A stretch of 51,105 nt of DNA from Verrucomicrobiota bacterium (GCA_016871515.1 VHDE01000036.1:1-51105), one strand, 5' to 3'. Positions 25,567 through 34,707 are shown, counted from the first letter of the stretch. A program made the numbers and translations. Notes: generated by a model not told the origin, from the letters alone.

Positions 25567-25602
25567 CCAGCGGCCGAGCGGACGCTGGTTCTTTGTTTTT
25601 TG
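25567..25602 (+). terminator. Rho-independent terminator after the Gfo/Idh/MocA gene
   Basis: CCAGCG (25567-25572) pairs with CGCTGG (25583-25588) around a 10-base loop and is followed by TTCTTTGTTTTTT. It lies 28 bases after the stop codon. Confidence 0.7.
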
Positions 25603-25715
25603 GAATGGTCACAAGGTTAACAAGGTTGCATGGAGGCTTCATTGTTTGCGGAAACGCTCGTTGACAGTGACGTTCACGAAGAATCATGCAAACATAACAT
25701 GAAAAGAGGCAAATT

Positions 25716-26915
25716 ATGCAAACAGCGCCCACAGTCATCGTAAAGCCTGGCGAAGCTGACCGAGTGCTCGCAGGCCATCCCTGGATTTATCACGGTTCGA
25801 TTTTGCGCGTCACTCAGACCGTTGCGGACGGCGACATCGTGCAAGTCAAGGATCATCGACAACGCTTCCTCGGGATCGGCTTCTATAACTCGAAATCGAA
25901 GATCAACGTTCGCTTGCTCGAAACCGAGCGCGTGGAGATTGACCGCGCCTTTTTCGAGCGGCGCATCCGCGGCGCGCTGGCTCTTCGCCAAAAGCGCTTG
26001 CCCGGCGCAACCTCGTTCCGAGTGGTCAATGCCGAAAGCGATTTTCTGAGCGGCCTAATCGTCGATAAGTACGAAGATGTGCTGGTAATCCAAACGTCAT
26101 CGCTCGGGATGGAGCAACGCAAACCGATGATCGCAGCGGCGTTGAAATCAATTTTTTCGCCGCGCGCGATTGCGGAACGCAACGAGATGGCCTCGCGAAA
26201 ATTTGAAGGGCTGCCCGACGCCAACGGCATTCTGGAAGGCGAACTGACAGGCGAGACGTCGATTTCGTTGAATGGCCTGCGCTTTAGCATTGATCTGCTG
26301 GCCGGCCATAAAACCGGTTGCTATTTGGATCAGCAGATCAACTACGAGCAAGTGGCGCGATTCGCGAAAGGAGCTCAAGTGCTCGATTGCTTCACGTTTA
26401 TTGGCGGGTTTGCATTGCATGCCGCCCGCGCCGGCGCCGCTCGTGTTCATGCCATCGATCAAAGCGCGGAAGCCATTGCGACCGCGGAAAAGAATGCGGC
26501 GGCCAACGGACTTCGGAATTGCGCGTTCGAAGCCGCCAATGTTTTTGATTGGCTGAAGGCCCAGACGACAGCGAGCCCGCACGAGAAAGTTATCCCTCGG
26601 TTCGATTTGATCGTGCTTGACCCACCGTCGTTTACCCGCAATCGCGCGTCGATTCCGGACGCATTGCGCGGCTACAAGGAAATTCACCTCCGCGCCCTCA
26701 AACTGCTCAAACGCGATGGTGTGCTCGCAACTTTCTGCTGTTCGCATCACATCGACGCCCTAACGTTCCAGCAGGTCATCCTGGAAGCCGCGTATGATGC
26801 GCACCGCGTGCTTCGACGCATTGATGCCTACACGCAATCACCGGATCATCCAATCATCCCAACGATTCCCGAAACCGAATACTTGAAAGGCTTTGCGTTC
26901 CAAGTGGCGCGGTAG
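25716..26915 (+). CDS. RlmI-type 23S rRNA (cytosine-5) methyltransferase
   Basis: The 399-residue protein has the RlmI layout: an N-terminal PUA RNA-binding domain (about 6-80, IVKPGEADRVLAGHPWIYHG), a central EEHEE domain (VVNAESDFLSGLIVDKYEDV, 107-126) and a C-terminal class I methyltransferase. SAM-binding is VLDCFTFIGGFALHAARAGA (about 222-241), motif IV is DLIVLDPPSF, and motif VI FCCSHHID holds the candidate catalytic Cys. Family members methylate C1962 of 23S rRNA or related sites. A GAGGC ribosome binding site precedes the ATG. It stands alone as a single gene after the terminator. The exact target base is inferred from the family. Confidence 0.88.
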   Translation: MQTAPTVIVKPGEADRVLAGHPWIYHGSILRVTQTVADGDIVQVKDHRQRFLGIGFYNSKSKINVRLLETERVEIDRAFFERRIRGALALRQKRLPGATSFRVVNAESDFLSGLIVDKYEDVLVIQTSSLGMEQRKPMIAAALKSIFSPRAIAERNEMASRKFEGLPDANGILEGELTGETSISLNGLRFSIDLLAGHKTGCYLDQQINYEQVARFAKGAQVLDCFTFIGGFALHAARAGAARVHAIDQSAEAIATAEKNAAANGLRNCAFEAANVFDWLKAQTTASPHEKVIPRFDLIVLDPPSFTRNRASIPDALRGYKEIHLRALKLLKRDGVLATFCCSHHIDALTFQQVILEAAYDAHRVLRRIDAYTQSPDHPIIPTIPETEYLKGFAFQVAR

Positions 26916-26978
26916 ATACTGTCGGGCAAGAGTCGGATTCGCAGTGGATTGCGTTTGCGTTTGGCGCGTATAAGGTCT

Positions 26979-27104
26979 GTAACATATGAAACCCGCTTTG
27001 CTCTGGCTCTTGATCGGCTGTACCGTCAATTCTTTCCCGATGACGCGCTGGATGCGGGCCGCATGATTCGACGGCCGTTGGACAGAAATGCTCTCCCCAA
27101 GTAG
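26979..27104 (+). pseudogene. possible C-terminal gene remnant
   Basis: The frame ending in TAG at 27102-27104 reads TYETRFALALDRLYRQFFPD and then AGRMIRRPLDRNALPK, which has a protein-like amphipathic pattern. No start or upstream part is found, because the preceding 60 bases are low in complexity. I do not recognise the family. It may be the 3' end of a deleted gene. The rest of the 26916-27166 gap shows nothing else. Confidence 0.3.
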
Positions 27105-27166
27105 AAACGAGCCGTCCATAACAAAGCTGCGAAGCTGGATAATTGGAAGCTAAACTCAGCGGTGGC

Positions 27167-27733
27167 ATGAGTACATCACAACCAATTGGTTCTTCCCTGA
27201 CTCGCGAGGCGATCCTCCGTGCGCTGGCCTCCCTTTCGGATCAGCTCGGCAAGCAAGGCGTTATCGGTGAGATTTGCCTGTTCGGCGGCACGGTGATGGT
27301 GCTCGCATTCAACGCCCGTCTTTCGACAAAAGACGTTGATGCACTTTTCCAGCCCGCTACGCTGCTTCGCGAGATCGCCCGTCCCATAGCCGCCGAGCAA
27401 CAACTGCCCGTTGACTGGCTTAATGACGGCCTGAAAGGCTATGTTTCTTCGCGCCATGAGATCACGGTGGAGAATCTTCCGCAGTTTTCAAACTTGCCCC
27501 TTGCCATGCCGGTCCCGGAATATCTGCTCGCTATGAAATGCATAGCTGCCCGGCTCGGCGGCACCAGCGGCGAACCATCGGACGTCCCTGACATCCTTTT
27601 TCTCATCCGCCATCTCCGCCTTCAGACGGCGCGCGATGTCCTCGATCTTGTCGCCCAATACTATCCGGCCAGCCGCATCTCAGTGAAGACGCAACACCTG
27701 ATCGAAGGTTTATTCGACGAGGGCAAGGTATGA
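27167..27733 (+). CDS. nucleotidyltransferase-fold protein, DUF6036-like (candidate toxin/antitoxin or defence)
   Basis: The 188-residue protein has the minimal nucleotidyltransferase core: a glycine turn LFGGTVMVLAF (GGT at 40-42) followed by the metal-binding pair in STKDVDALF (D56, D58). A third acid could come from the later strand ITVENLP. A helical C-terminal part carries PVPEYLLAMKCIAARLGG and PSDVPDILFLIRHL, a pattern shared with DUF6036 and AbiEii/MenT-like nucleotidyltransferases. The ATG at 27167 has a GCGGTGG ribosome binding site; an ATG at 27143 is less likely. The stop overlaps the next gene by four bases (ATGA), so the two are translationally coupled. Proteins of this fold in such pairs may nucleotidylate tRNA or proteins; the exact activity is unknown. 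Confidence 0.75.
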   Translation: MSTSQPIGSSLTREAILRALASLSDQLGKQGVIGEICLFGGTVMVLAFNARLSTKDVDALFQPATLLREIARPIAAEQQLPVDWLNDGLKGYVSSRHEITVENLPQFSNLPLAMPVPEYLLAMKCIAARLGGTSGEPSDVPDILFLIRHLRLQTARDVLDLVAQYYPASRISVKTQHLIEGLFDEGKV

Positions 27734-28107
27734 GCAAAACGCTCGCCGAAGTCGCGTTACTGGCCGCGCAGGGTGATGATTTCGATCGCTGCCTCGCGAA
27801 CTTCCTCGACGAATTCTATACCGCACCAAACGCCGACGGGCTGGCCGACATGCCCCCGCTGCTTGCGTTGCAGTTCGGCGATAAAGGCCGCGTCCGGGAC
27901 GCGTACCTTGCTGCGACGGCCGAAGAACTCGCGCGCCGGTTCAATTTCCCGTCGCCGAAATGGGCCGCCAGCAACGACCGTGCTTTGCACAAACCATGGT
28001 TCGCCACGCCGCTGGGCTCGTTACGCGCCGTGTTGCTGCTGGAAAGCCCCCCGGCCTTCCGGGCCCGAAACCTGTTTGTCAGCGAGAATGCCCTCTCGCG
28101 CGCCTAA
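27730..28107 (+). CDS. uncharacterised partner of the nucleotidyltransferase
   Basis: The 125-residue product is acidic at the start (AQGDDFDRCLANFLDEFYTA) and has a distinctive C-terminal half, YLAATAEELARRFNFPSPKW, then HKPWFATPLGSLRAVLLLES and RARNLFVSENALSRA. I do not recognise a named domain. Several Trp, Phe and Arg residues in conserved-looking spacing suggest a folded domain rather than a junk frame. It starts at the ATG that overlaps the upstream TGA (ATGA), so it is almost certainly made together with the nucleotidyltransferase. Whether it is a toxin, an antitoxin or a substrate of that enzyme cannot be read from the sequence. The gene ends close to the convergent YdeI remnant. Confidence 0.7.
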   Translation: MSKTLAEVALLAAQGDDFDRCLANFLDEFYTAPNADGLADMPPLLALQFGDKGRVRDAYLAATAEELARRFNFPSPKWAASNDRALHKPWFATPLGSLRAVLLLESPPAFRARNLFVSENALSRA

Positions 28108-28121
28108 TTGATGAACTCCTG

Positions 28122-28633
28122 TTAGGTTGTCTGCTTCTTATTCGCGCTGCTCCCTGGCCCAAGCCGCTGCTCATTCCGCGATAGCGCAATCAATTGGCCC
28201 AGCCGTCGCGCGCGCGTTTCGGGTTTCTTTGCGCACACTACCCACCAAATGACCATGCGCTGGTATCGAGGTGGCTGCCTCTGGAAGAAGCCCCAGACCG
28301 CTCGGGTAGCCGTGCCAGATAAGCGTTGAGACCTGCGGCGGCCATGCGCCCCGCTCTCTTCAATCGCTCGACATGCCGAACGTTGAGCCGGCTCCAGTTA
28401 CTCTTCGGTCGGCGCGGCGTGAAACGATGCGTATAACTGAGTTCATCCACCTGTTTCTTGATCCCATCAATCCAACCGAAACAGAGAGCCTCATCGACGG
28501 CTTCCGCGTAAGTGATGCCGACCTTGCCCGAATCCTTCTTGAAAAAGCCGATCCAAAGTTCGCTCACCCGGGCATGATTTTCTTCGAGCCACCGTCGAAA
28601 TTCAGCAGCCGATTTGAAATAGGTGATCTTCAT
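28122..28633 (-). pseudogene. YdeI/OmpD-associated family protein, internally deleted and frameshifted
   Basis: From the ATG at 28633 the frame reads ITYFKSAAEFRRWLEENHAR, SELWIGFFKKDSGK, EAVDEALCFGWIDGIKKQVD and THRFTPRRPKSNWSRLNVRH, a clear YdeI-family N-terminal domain. After LPERSG (about 28290) it runs out of frame and stops at 28238. In another frame the family's C-terminal block resumes directly: WGFFQRQPPRYQRMVIWWV and AKKPETRARRLGQLIALS, to a stop at 28122. About 25-30 residues that lie between these blocks in relatives are missing, so a deletion and frame change have joined the two ends. The open frame upstream of 28633 is not coding. Confidence 0.75.
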
Positions 28634-28785
28634 GGCTCGAGGCCAGTGTGGCGAGTGACAGTCAATTGGGCAATGCCAAGCTACAGGGTAGACGCATCTA
28701 AACTCCCCATGAGCATGACTGCGCATGACTGCGAAATGATTTTGCCTTGCGCATCGATCATGGCGAAGCCTAAATTCTCGCTCAC

Positions 28786-29547
28786 ATGAACCCGGCCCAA
28801 ACGAAGGTCGCAATCGTGACTGGAGCCGGGTCCGGTATCGGCAAGCGAACGGTGCTGGCACTTTTGCGCGAAGGTTATTCGGTCGTGCTGGCAGGCCGCC
28901 GCCCCGAGCCATTAAAGGAAATCGCTACCGAAGTCGCAAATAGCGGCTCAAGCGTCCTCGCGGCGCCGACGGATGTAACCAATCCCGACAGCGTACGAGC
29001 CTTGTTCGCGAAAACCAAAGCGGCCTTTGGCCGGCTGGATCTGCTCTTCAACAATGCCGGGATCAACGTGCCCGCCGTGCCGCTCGAAGAATTGACCTTT
29101 GAGCAATGGCAATCGGTTGTTGCGACCAACTTGACTGGCGCATTTCTCTGCACGCAAGAAGCGTTCAAAATAATGAAGCAGCAGCGGCCGCGTGGGGGAC
29201 GGATCATCAATAATGGCTCCATCTCAGCTCATGTCCCGCGGCCTCATTCGGCGCCCTACACCGCTACCAAACATGCGATCACTGGCCTCACCAAGTCCAC
29301 GGCTCTGGACGGACGCAAGTTCGACATCGCCTGTGGTCAAATCGATATTGGCAATGCTGCCACCGAACTGACGGACAAAATGAAGAAAGGCGTTCCCCAA
29401 GCGGATGGCTCGATTGCCGTTGAACCGACGATGGATGCGGATCACGTCGCGCGGGCTGTCGTTTACATGGCGAGCCTGCCGTTGGATGCAAACGCGCTCT
29501 TCCTAACCGTGATGGCAACGCAAATGCCGTACGTCGGACGAGGATGA
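28786..29547 (+). CDS. short-chain dehydrogenase/reductase (SDR)
   Basis: The 253-residue classical SDR has cofactor motif TGAGSGIG (12-19), AGRRPEPL after the second strand (R37/R38 suggests NADP(H)), NNAG (about 88-91) and the catalytic Ser-Tyr-Lys set in [20 protein letters not shown]. It would reduce a ketone or oxidise an alcohol in the cytoplasm. The substrate is unknown. It stands alone, 152 bases from the YdeI remnant on the opposite strand. That gap includes a short direct repeat, GCATGACTGC twice at about 28711-28731. Confidence 0.9.
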   Translation: MNPAQTKVAIVTGAGSGIGKRTVLALLREGYSVVLAGRRPEPLKEIATEVANSGSSVLAAPTDVTNPDSVRALFAKTKAAFGRLDLLFNNAGINVPAVPLEELTFEQWQSVVATNLTGAFLCTQEAFKIMKQQRPRGGRIINNGSISAHVPRPHSAPYTATKHAITGLTKSTALDGRKFDIACGQIDIGNAATELTDKMKKGVPQADGSIAVEPTMDADHVARAVVYMASLPLDANALFLTVMATQMPYVGRG

Positions 29548-29668
29548 CAGAAAAGGACGCGCCAATTCCAAGACGGTGTTTTTTATTATAGGAGCCTTGC
29601 GGCTACAATAGCAGACCGGACTTGCTATTTCCAAGGTGCAGCAGGAATGTTTCGTGGTTGGTTCTTGA

Positions 29669-30550
29669 ATGAAGTCGCAATCAGCACTGCTCCGTTCACT
29701 CGTCGGGCAATCCCGAGAGGCAAGTGCACCATCGCCTGTGCGATCCAGTTCCGGGTCGGTGAGCGAGTGTGCTCGCTATCGAACGAAAAGAGGATTCACA
29801 CTCATTGAGTTGCTTGTGGTGATCGCGATTATTGCCGTTCTGGCGAGCCTCCTCTTACCTGCCCTGAGCGTGGCCAAGGCCAATGCCCGTTCCGCCAAAT
29901 GTAAAAGCAATCTTCGGCAAATCGGCTCGGCCGTTTATCTCTACGTTACTGACCGCAGTTTTTATCCATTGGTCGGGACAGTCACCGAACCGACGGCGAA
30001 ATGGTACAACGACATTTATCAGTACACGGGCCAGGGTTGGACCAACGGGCTCTACGCATGCCCCGGATACAAAGGGGTTGTCTTTGACGGACGCATTGAA
30101 AATCACTCTGTCATCTGGCACTCGCAGGGCAGTTACGGCTACAACGTCGGATCAGCTGACCAAAATGACACGTTCCAATCGGGAGTCGGTGGAAAATTCG
30201 TTTTGCCAGGGCAAATCACACGAGAGCCAATTCCTGAAGGCGCCGTCAAGGTTCCAAGCGATTTGATTATCGTCGGCGACTCCTTCTCGACGCTTTCGCA
30301 GAAGGACCGGACCGTACTAACCGGCGTGGAATTGTTGTCGCGCAAACTTTATCTGAGGCTGGCGTATGGCACTTCCGATACCGTAAATGCCAAGGACAGC
30401 GAAACCCGCCACGCGAGACAGATGAACCTTGGTTTCGCGGACACGCACGTCGAGTCGGGACCGCACAAACGCTGGTTGTTTGACCTGAACCCACAATTGC
30501 TGCGACGCTGGCACATCGACAACGAACCGCATCCGGAGTTCTTTCAGTGA
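29669..30550 (+). CDS. prepilin-type N-terminal cleavage/methylation protein
   Basis: The 293-residue protein has [20 protein letters not shown] at 41-60, the prepilin peptidase site and hydrophobic helix, then [20 protein letters not shown] and [19 protein letters not shown]. The C-terminal half has [18 protein letters not shown] and [20 protein letters not shown], a pattern shared with the gene at 37875-38726, its close paralogue. The leader of about 42 residues is long; an internal GTG (residue 32) is an alternative start. It ends one base before the next gene, so the two form an operon. It is probably a pseudopilin-like surface or secretion component. Confidence 0.85.
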   Translation: MKSQSALLRSLVGQSREASAPSPVRSSSGSVSECARYRTKRGFTLIELLVVIAIIAVLASLLLPALSVAKANARSAKCKSNLRQIGSAVYLYVTDRSFYPLVGTVTEPTAKWYNDIYQYTGQGWTNGLYACPGYKGVVFDGRIENHSVIWHSQGSYGYNVGSADQNDTFQSGVGGKFVLPGQITREPIPEGAVKVPSDLIIVGDSFSTLSQKDRTVLTGVELLSRKLYLRLAYGTSDTVNAKDSETRHARQMNLGFADTHVESGPHKRWLFDLNPQLLRRWHIDNEPHPEFFQ

Positions 30551-30551
30551 A

Positions 30552-31202
30552 ATGCGGCTGCTCTGGATATTCGTGGGCCTATCGCTGCTCTTCTTGATCC
30601 CATTTCTGCTTTGGGGCGAGGTTCTCGGCGCCATGTTTTCCAATCGTGGCGCTGTCTCATGGTTGCAGTCATACGGAGCTTGGGCTTGGATCGCTGGCAT
30701 TGCATTGCTGGTCGCCGACTTGTTTTTTCCAATGCCGGGCACTGCCGTGATGGCAGCGCTGGGTTATGTTTATGGCCCTCTGGTCGGCGGTCTCATCGGC
30801 GCTACCGGATCTTTTTTGGCCGGCACGCTCGCTTATGGACTCTGCCGGCTTTTGGGCCGAACGGCGGCTATTCGCATCGTCAAAGAGGGCGAATTGGACA
30901 AAAGCCGGCAGGTTTTCTCACAGGTTGGAGGATGGGTCGTGGCACTGTCGCGGCTGGTGCCGTTGTTGGCCGAGGTCGTAGCTTGTATGGCAGGTCTCGC
31001 GCGAATGCCAGTCCGCTCCTTCTTTGCCGCCATGGCGTGCGGATGTCTGCCCATGGGTTTTGCTTTTGCCATCATAGGACACGCCGGCGCCGAACGTCCT
31101 GCTCTGGCCTTGACTCTCAGCGCCGTTCTTCCTCCAATTCTTTGGCTGGCGGTCCAACCTTTGATCCGCCGGCAGAAGAATAGATGCATTCAAAAACCCT
31201 GA
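30552..31202 (+). CDS. VTT-domain (TVP38/TMEM64, DedA-like) membrane protein
   Basis: The 216-residue protein has about five hydrophobic segments and the VTT core: DLFFPMPGTAVMAALGYVYG (57-76), then GLIGATGSFLAGTLAYGLCR. A later segment, ALSRLVPLLAEVVACMAGLA, carries the family's Arg before the final helices. Such proteins are lipid scramblase- or transporter-like and lie in the cytoplasmic membrane; the transported molecule is unknown. It starts one base after the prepilin gene's stop. The following gene's open frame overlaps its end by 19 bases, but the likely start of that gene is further on. Confidence 0.85.
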   Translation: MRLLWIFVGLSLLFLIPFLLWGEVLGAMFSNRGAVSWLQSYGAWAWIAGIALLVADLFFPMPGTAVMAALGYVYGPLVGGLIGATGSFLAGTLAYGLCRLLGRTAAIRIVKEGELDKSRQVFSQVGGWVVALSRLVPLLAEVVACMAGLARMPVRSFFAAMACGCLPMGFAFAIIGHAGAERPALALTLSAVLPPILWLAVQPLIRRQKNRCIQKP

Positions 31203-31224
31203 TTCTCATGCGTGTCTTCATCGT

Positions 31225-31299
31225 AGGACAGGCGTCCCGCCTGTCTGTAGTTCTGCAAGGTGTGCGCAGGGCGAGGACAGGCGAGGCGCCTGTCCTGCC
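31225..31299. repeat. intergenic palindrome, family A (third copy)
   Basis: AGGACAGGCGTCCCGCCTGT begins at 31225 and its counterpart AGGACAGGCGAGGCGCCTGT at 31274. It lies between the VTT gene and the metallohydrolase; the open frame of the latter passes through it without a stop, giving GQASRLS and TGEAPVLPVG, typical translations of this repeat rather than real protein. Confidence 0.8.
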
Positions 31300-31300
31300 T

Positions 31301-33787
31301 GTGGGTGGAAGAGCCAAGCTTCGCTTATTGGCAATCCTTTGTTTATGGGTGGCCGCGCTTGTCACTCGAGCTGCCCCGGCGCTCGAGCCAATCGAAGTTG
31401 AAGGCCAGCCGTTGTCTGCCAATGTGCAGCGTTTAGTCCAAGCGCTTGAATTCTTAGGCGCGCCGCTTCCAGCAGACACGATGACCGCGCTCGAAGCAGC
31501 GGGACGCGCCCGAGATTCACGGAAAATTCAGCAGCTGCTCGATCCGCACATTCTCTTTGCCGTAAGCATCAATCCCGAGGTGCGCGTCAAAGTCGCCCGC
31601 GGCCCAGCCCAAGCCACGCTGCAACAAAGTGGATTCACGCCTTGTCTTGTCAAAGTGGTCAACGAAAGCACGAGCACGCAAAGGCTGAATATATCGAGCC
31701 CTCAATCGGGCCCAGTCTATGCCGGCGTTGCTGACTTGAGCATGAAACGGCAAAGACAGGAGCACCTGAAGGTAAATGAAAATGTTTCTAAGCGAACCGA
31801 TCGCTTTCTGCAGACGGAGCTGTTTGCAAGTCCACCGATGACCGCAAATTTGAGCGGTCTCAAGGTCGAGTATGCGATTGCGCTGATATACAGCAGCGAA
31901 GCGGGACAACGCGAAGCAACCATCGCGTTCGATATCGGGGAAGGCACTCAGGATCTCGGCTTTCGCGGCGAGGTTCCGATTCTCTTCGAAGTCAAGCCAG
32001 CGATTCGGGTCAAGCTTGCGGTGAAGGATCACGACGACACGCCAACTACAGGCCGGTTCGCTTTCTTCGATCACGCCGGCCACGTTTTTCCGCCGCAAGC
32101 CAAGCGGCTGGCGCCCGACTTCTTCTTTCAGAAGCAGATATACCGCAGCGATGGTGGCACAGTGCTGTTGCCACCTGGCGAATTCACGATGTATTCCGGG
32201 CGCGGCCCCGAATATCGCTGGCTCAAACAAACGGTTACGGTTCCGAACCGAGGCGATTTTCAAATTGATGTGCGATTGCAACGCTGGATCAATCCGATGG
32301 AGCACGGTTTTTATTGTGGCGACCACCACATTCACGCGGCGGGCTGCGCCCATTACACGTCGCCCACGGAAGGAGTCTTTGCCGAGGACATGTTCAAGCA
32401 GGTCAAAGGTGAGGGATTGAACGTAGGGAGCATTCTGACTTGGGGCCCTTGCTTCGATTTCCAGCAACAATTCTTCGCTCCAAAAGCGCACGAGCTAAGC
32501 GAACCGTTCACGGTCATTAAATATGACATTGAAGTGAGCGGGTTTGGTTCGCAGGCATTGGGCCACGTTTGCTTGCTTAATTTGAAGGAGCAAATCTATC
32601 CAGGGGCCAACGGCAGCAAAGGCTGGCCTACTTGGACGACGCCGGTGTTGCGCTGGGCCAAGAAGCAAGGCGCGTACACCGGTTACGCCCATTCGGGGAG
32701 CGGCCTGCAAGTGAATCCCTCCGCTGCCGCGCGGCGACTTGCCCAGGAATTCGACGCGAATCAGGATGGACGCCTCGATCGCGATGAAGCTGCGCGCGGG
32801 CTGCTGCCGGAAGACTTTGCGACGGCAGACGTGAACGCAGATCAATCACTCAACGAGGCAGAACTTACGCAGAGTGTGAATCGCGCCGCCGATCGGTTGC
32901 CCAATCTCGCGATCCCGGAGCTGAACAGCGTCGGCGCACAAGAGATTTTTGTGACGACAGCGCTTGGCCTGTGCGATTTCATTAGTGCAATGGACACGGC
33001 GCGGTTGCTCGAGTGGAACTGCTGGTATCATCTGCTTAACTGCGGCTTTCCATTGAAGGTAAGCGGCGAAACGGACTTCCCTTGCATGAGTGGAACACGC
33101 GTCGGGCAAGGCCGTGTTTACGTCCAACTCGGGCGCGTGGAACGAATTGACTTCAGCGACTGGTGCCGCGGTGTAGCGCAAGGACGCTCCTACGTCTCGG
33201 ATGGTTATGCGCATGCCGTGGAGTTTTCGGTGGATGGCAAAACTCCTGGTGAAGAAGTGACTCTAGATGGGCCGCGAACGGTCAAAGTGAAGGCGAAGGC
33301 AGCTTTTGCGTCGGAGACGCCGGTGGAGGTTGCGCACGGCCGCGTTCTTCCGGCGGGCGGCCCGAGATTGGTCGGCGATACGGTGGTAATCCACGATCCA
33401 GCGACGCAAAGCAGCAGCAATGACTCCAAACCCCGCAAGCGTCTTGTGGAACTCGTGGTGAACGGCCGCGCTGTAGCTTCCAAGGAAGTGCCAGCCGATG
33501 ATCAACTGCATGAATTGGAGTTTCCCATCGAGATTTCACAGAGCAGTTGGATTGCGTTACGCGAGTTTCCTCAACTCCACACGAATCCGGTCAACGTCAG
33601 GGTTGGCGGAAAGCCAATCCGCGCTTCGCGGAAGAGCGCTTTGTGGAGCATCGCATGTATCGAACAACTCTGGCGCGCTCGCGGGCAGAACATCGCTCCG
33701 GCAGAACGCGAAGAAGCGCGGAAGACATTCTGGCAAGCGATTGACCGGTACCGCCAAATTGCTTTGGAAGCGCCGGAGGGCAGCTAA
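31301..33787 (+). CDS. CehA/McbA-like exported metallohydrolase with EF-hand insert
   Basis: With a GTG start at 31301 the protein has 828 residues and a signal peptide (LRLLAILCLWVAALVTRA). The middle contains a PHP-type metal site, GDHHIHAAGCAH (D341, H342, H343, H345), and a later GYAHSGSG, as in CehA/McbA family metallohydrolases. An insert has two EF-hand-like calcium loops, DANQDGRLDRDE (485-496) and DVNADQSLNEAE (about 508-519). The C-terminal part is beta-rich (KVKAKAAFASETPVEVAHGR). Known CehA acts on carbaryl; this protein's substrate is unknown. The open frame extends to an ATG at 31184, but that extension overlaps the previous gene and translates the family A palindrome, so the later start is preferred. 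Confidence 0.8.
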   Translation: MGGRAKLRLLAILCLWVAALVTRAAPALEPIEVEGQPLSANVQRLVQALEFLGAPLPADTMTALEAAGRARDSRKIQQLLDPHILFAVSINPEVRVKVARGPAQATLQQSGFTPCLVKVVNESTSTQRLNISSPQSGPVYAGVADLSMKRQRQEHLKVNENVSKRTDRFLQTELFASPPMTANLSGLKVEYAIALIYSSEAGQREATIAFDIGEGTQDLGFRGEVPILFEVKPAIRVKLAVKDHDDTPTTGRFAFFDHAGHVFPPQAKRLAPDFFFQKQIYRSDGGTVLLPPGEFTMYSGRGPEYRWLKQTVTVPNRGDFQIDVRLQRWINPMEHGFYCGDHHIHAAGCAHYTSPTEGVFAEDMFKQVKGEGLNVGSILTWGPCFDFQQQFFAPKAHELSEPFTVIKYDIEVSGFGSQALGHVCLLNLKEQIYPGANGSKGWPTWTTPVLRWAKKQGAYTGYAHSGSGLQVNPSAAARRLAQEFDANQDGRLDRDEAARGLLPEDFATADVNADQSLNEAELTQSVNRAADRLPNLAIPELNSVGAQEIFVTTALGLCDFISAMDTARLLEWNCWYHLLNCGFPLKVSGETDFPCMSGTRVGQGRVYVQLGRVERIDFSDWCRGVAQGRSYVSDGYAHAVEFSVDGKTPGEEVTLDGPRTVKVKAKAAFASETPVEVAHGRVLPAGGPRLVGDTVVIHDPATQSSSNDSKPRKRLVELVVNGRAVASKEVPADDQLHELEFPIEISQSSWIALREFPQLHTNPVNVRVGGKPIRASRKSALWSIACIEQLWRARGQNIAPAEREEARKTFWQAIDRYRQIALEAPEGS

Positions 33788-33827
33788 CGCTAACTCAAAA
33801 CACACAACATTGGCACAGTCGGCGATT

Positions 33828-33907
33828 GGCAGGGCGAACCTGCCGGTGAGCCGACAGAAGCAATTCGCAATTACTGTTTGTCGGCTCACCGGCAGGTTCG
33901 TCCTGCC
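33828..33907. repeat. intergenic palindrome with 29-bp arms, family E
   Basis: The arms at 33828-33856 and 33879-33907 are complementary over 29 bases with one mismatch; the core is GAACCTGCCGGTGAGCCGAC. The loop of 22 bases contains a small palindrome (GCAATTCGCAATTACTG). It lies between convergent genes (metallohydrolase + and beta-rich protein -), so it may serve as a shared transcript end. Confidence 0.85.
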
Positions 33908-33978
33908 TTAAACTGCCTTGTTCAATCTTACAGGCGAAATGTACCAATGTCGTATGTCTCGATTTAGATCAGCCAGCG

Positions 33979-34707
33979 CTATTCCTTGATGCGTTTGGCT
34001 TCAAACTCGTAGCTGCGATCGCTCCCGCCCCACTTCAAATTCACTTTGCCCTTAATGCTATCGCCTTCAAGCTTGCCGGTGTACTGAGTGGCAAACTTCT
34101 GGCCATCTCGTTCGCGTTCCACTTTGAATGACACTTCGTCGTTTTCGATTTTGCCTCCGGAGAGAGGCGCTTCGTTTTGACCGAAGGCGATCGTACCAGT
34201 AATAGATTGTCCCTCCTGCTTTAGCTTAAGGAGAGGTTCAAAGCTTTGTCCACCGGGCGTCGTAAAGGTGTATTGCCAATTTCCCGTGACGTTCACAGGT
34301 CCTTTGCGAGCTTCGCGTTTCGCATCCCAATTGCGTGTTGTTGGCTGGCCCCCGAAACTGGATTCGATCTTTCCCAAGATCGTGTCGCCCGAAATTTTGC
34401 CGTTGTACTTTGTGACGATAATGTCGCCACCGCGCTCGCGTCTGACCTGGAACGAGATTTGATCACCTTCCAGTTTGAGACCTTGAATCGGCGCTTCGCC
34501 GCCCCGCCCGCTAATGGTCCCGACCAGTTTGTCGCCGTCGAACTTCAGCTTCATTTGCTGATTCAACGGATTATTGTTGAACGCAAAGGACCAGTTCCAG
34601 GCGCCCGTCGGGTCAACCTTCGTTTCCTGGCCTGAAATGCTAAGTGTCGCAACAAAGGCAAGGGAAAGGAGAGTTGTTTGCACTGCGTAATTCAAATTTC
34701 GTCGCAT
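33979..34707 (-). CDS. exported beta-rich protein with two repeat units
   Basis: The 242-residue protein has a signal peptide (NYAVQTTLLSLAFVATLSIS) and two units of about 105 residues, each of the form DPTG/NVTG-x-W-x-W/Y, LKFDGDKLVGTISG, ISFQVRRERGGDIIVTKYNG, KISGDTILGKIE and ending in W-D-AKRE or F-E-AKR. The units look like small up-and-down beta barrels (lipocalin-like). A one-unit paralogue is at 49950-50381. The function is unknown; the family is common in Verrucomicrobiota and Planctomycetes. The open frame upstream to 35184 translates the 34798-34987 element, so the start at 34707 is preferred (34737 is an alternative). Confidence 0.75.
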   Translation of the reverse strand: MRRNLNYAVQTTLLSLAFVATLSISGQETKVDPTGAWNWSFAFNNNPLNQQMKLKFDGDKLVGTISGRGGEAPIQGLKLEGDQISFQVRRERGGDIIVTKYNGKISGDTILGKIESSFGGQPTTRNWDAKREARKGPVNVTGNWQYTFTTPGGQSFEPLLKLKQEGQSITGTIAFGQNEAPLSGGKIENDEVSFKVERERDGQKFATQYTGKLEGDSIKGKVNLKWGGSDRSYEFEAKRIKE

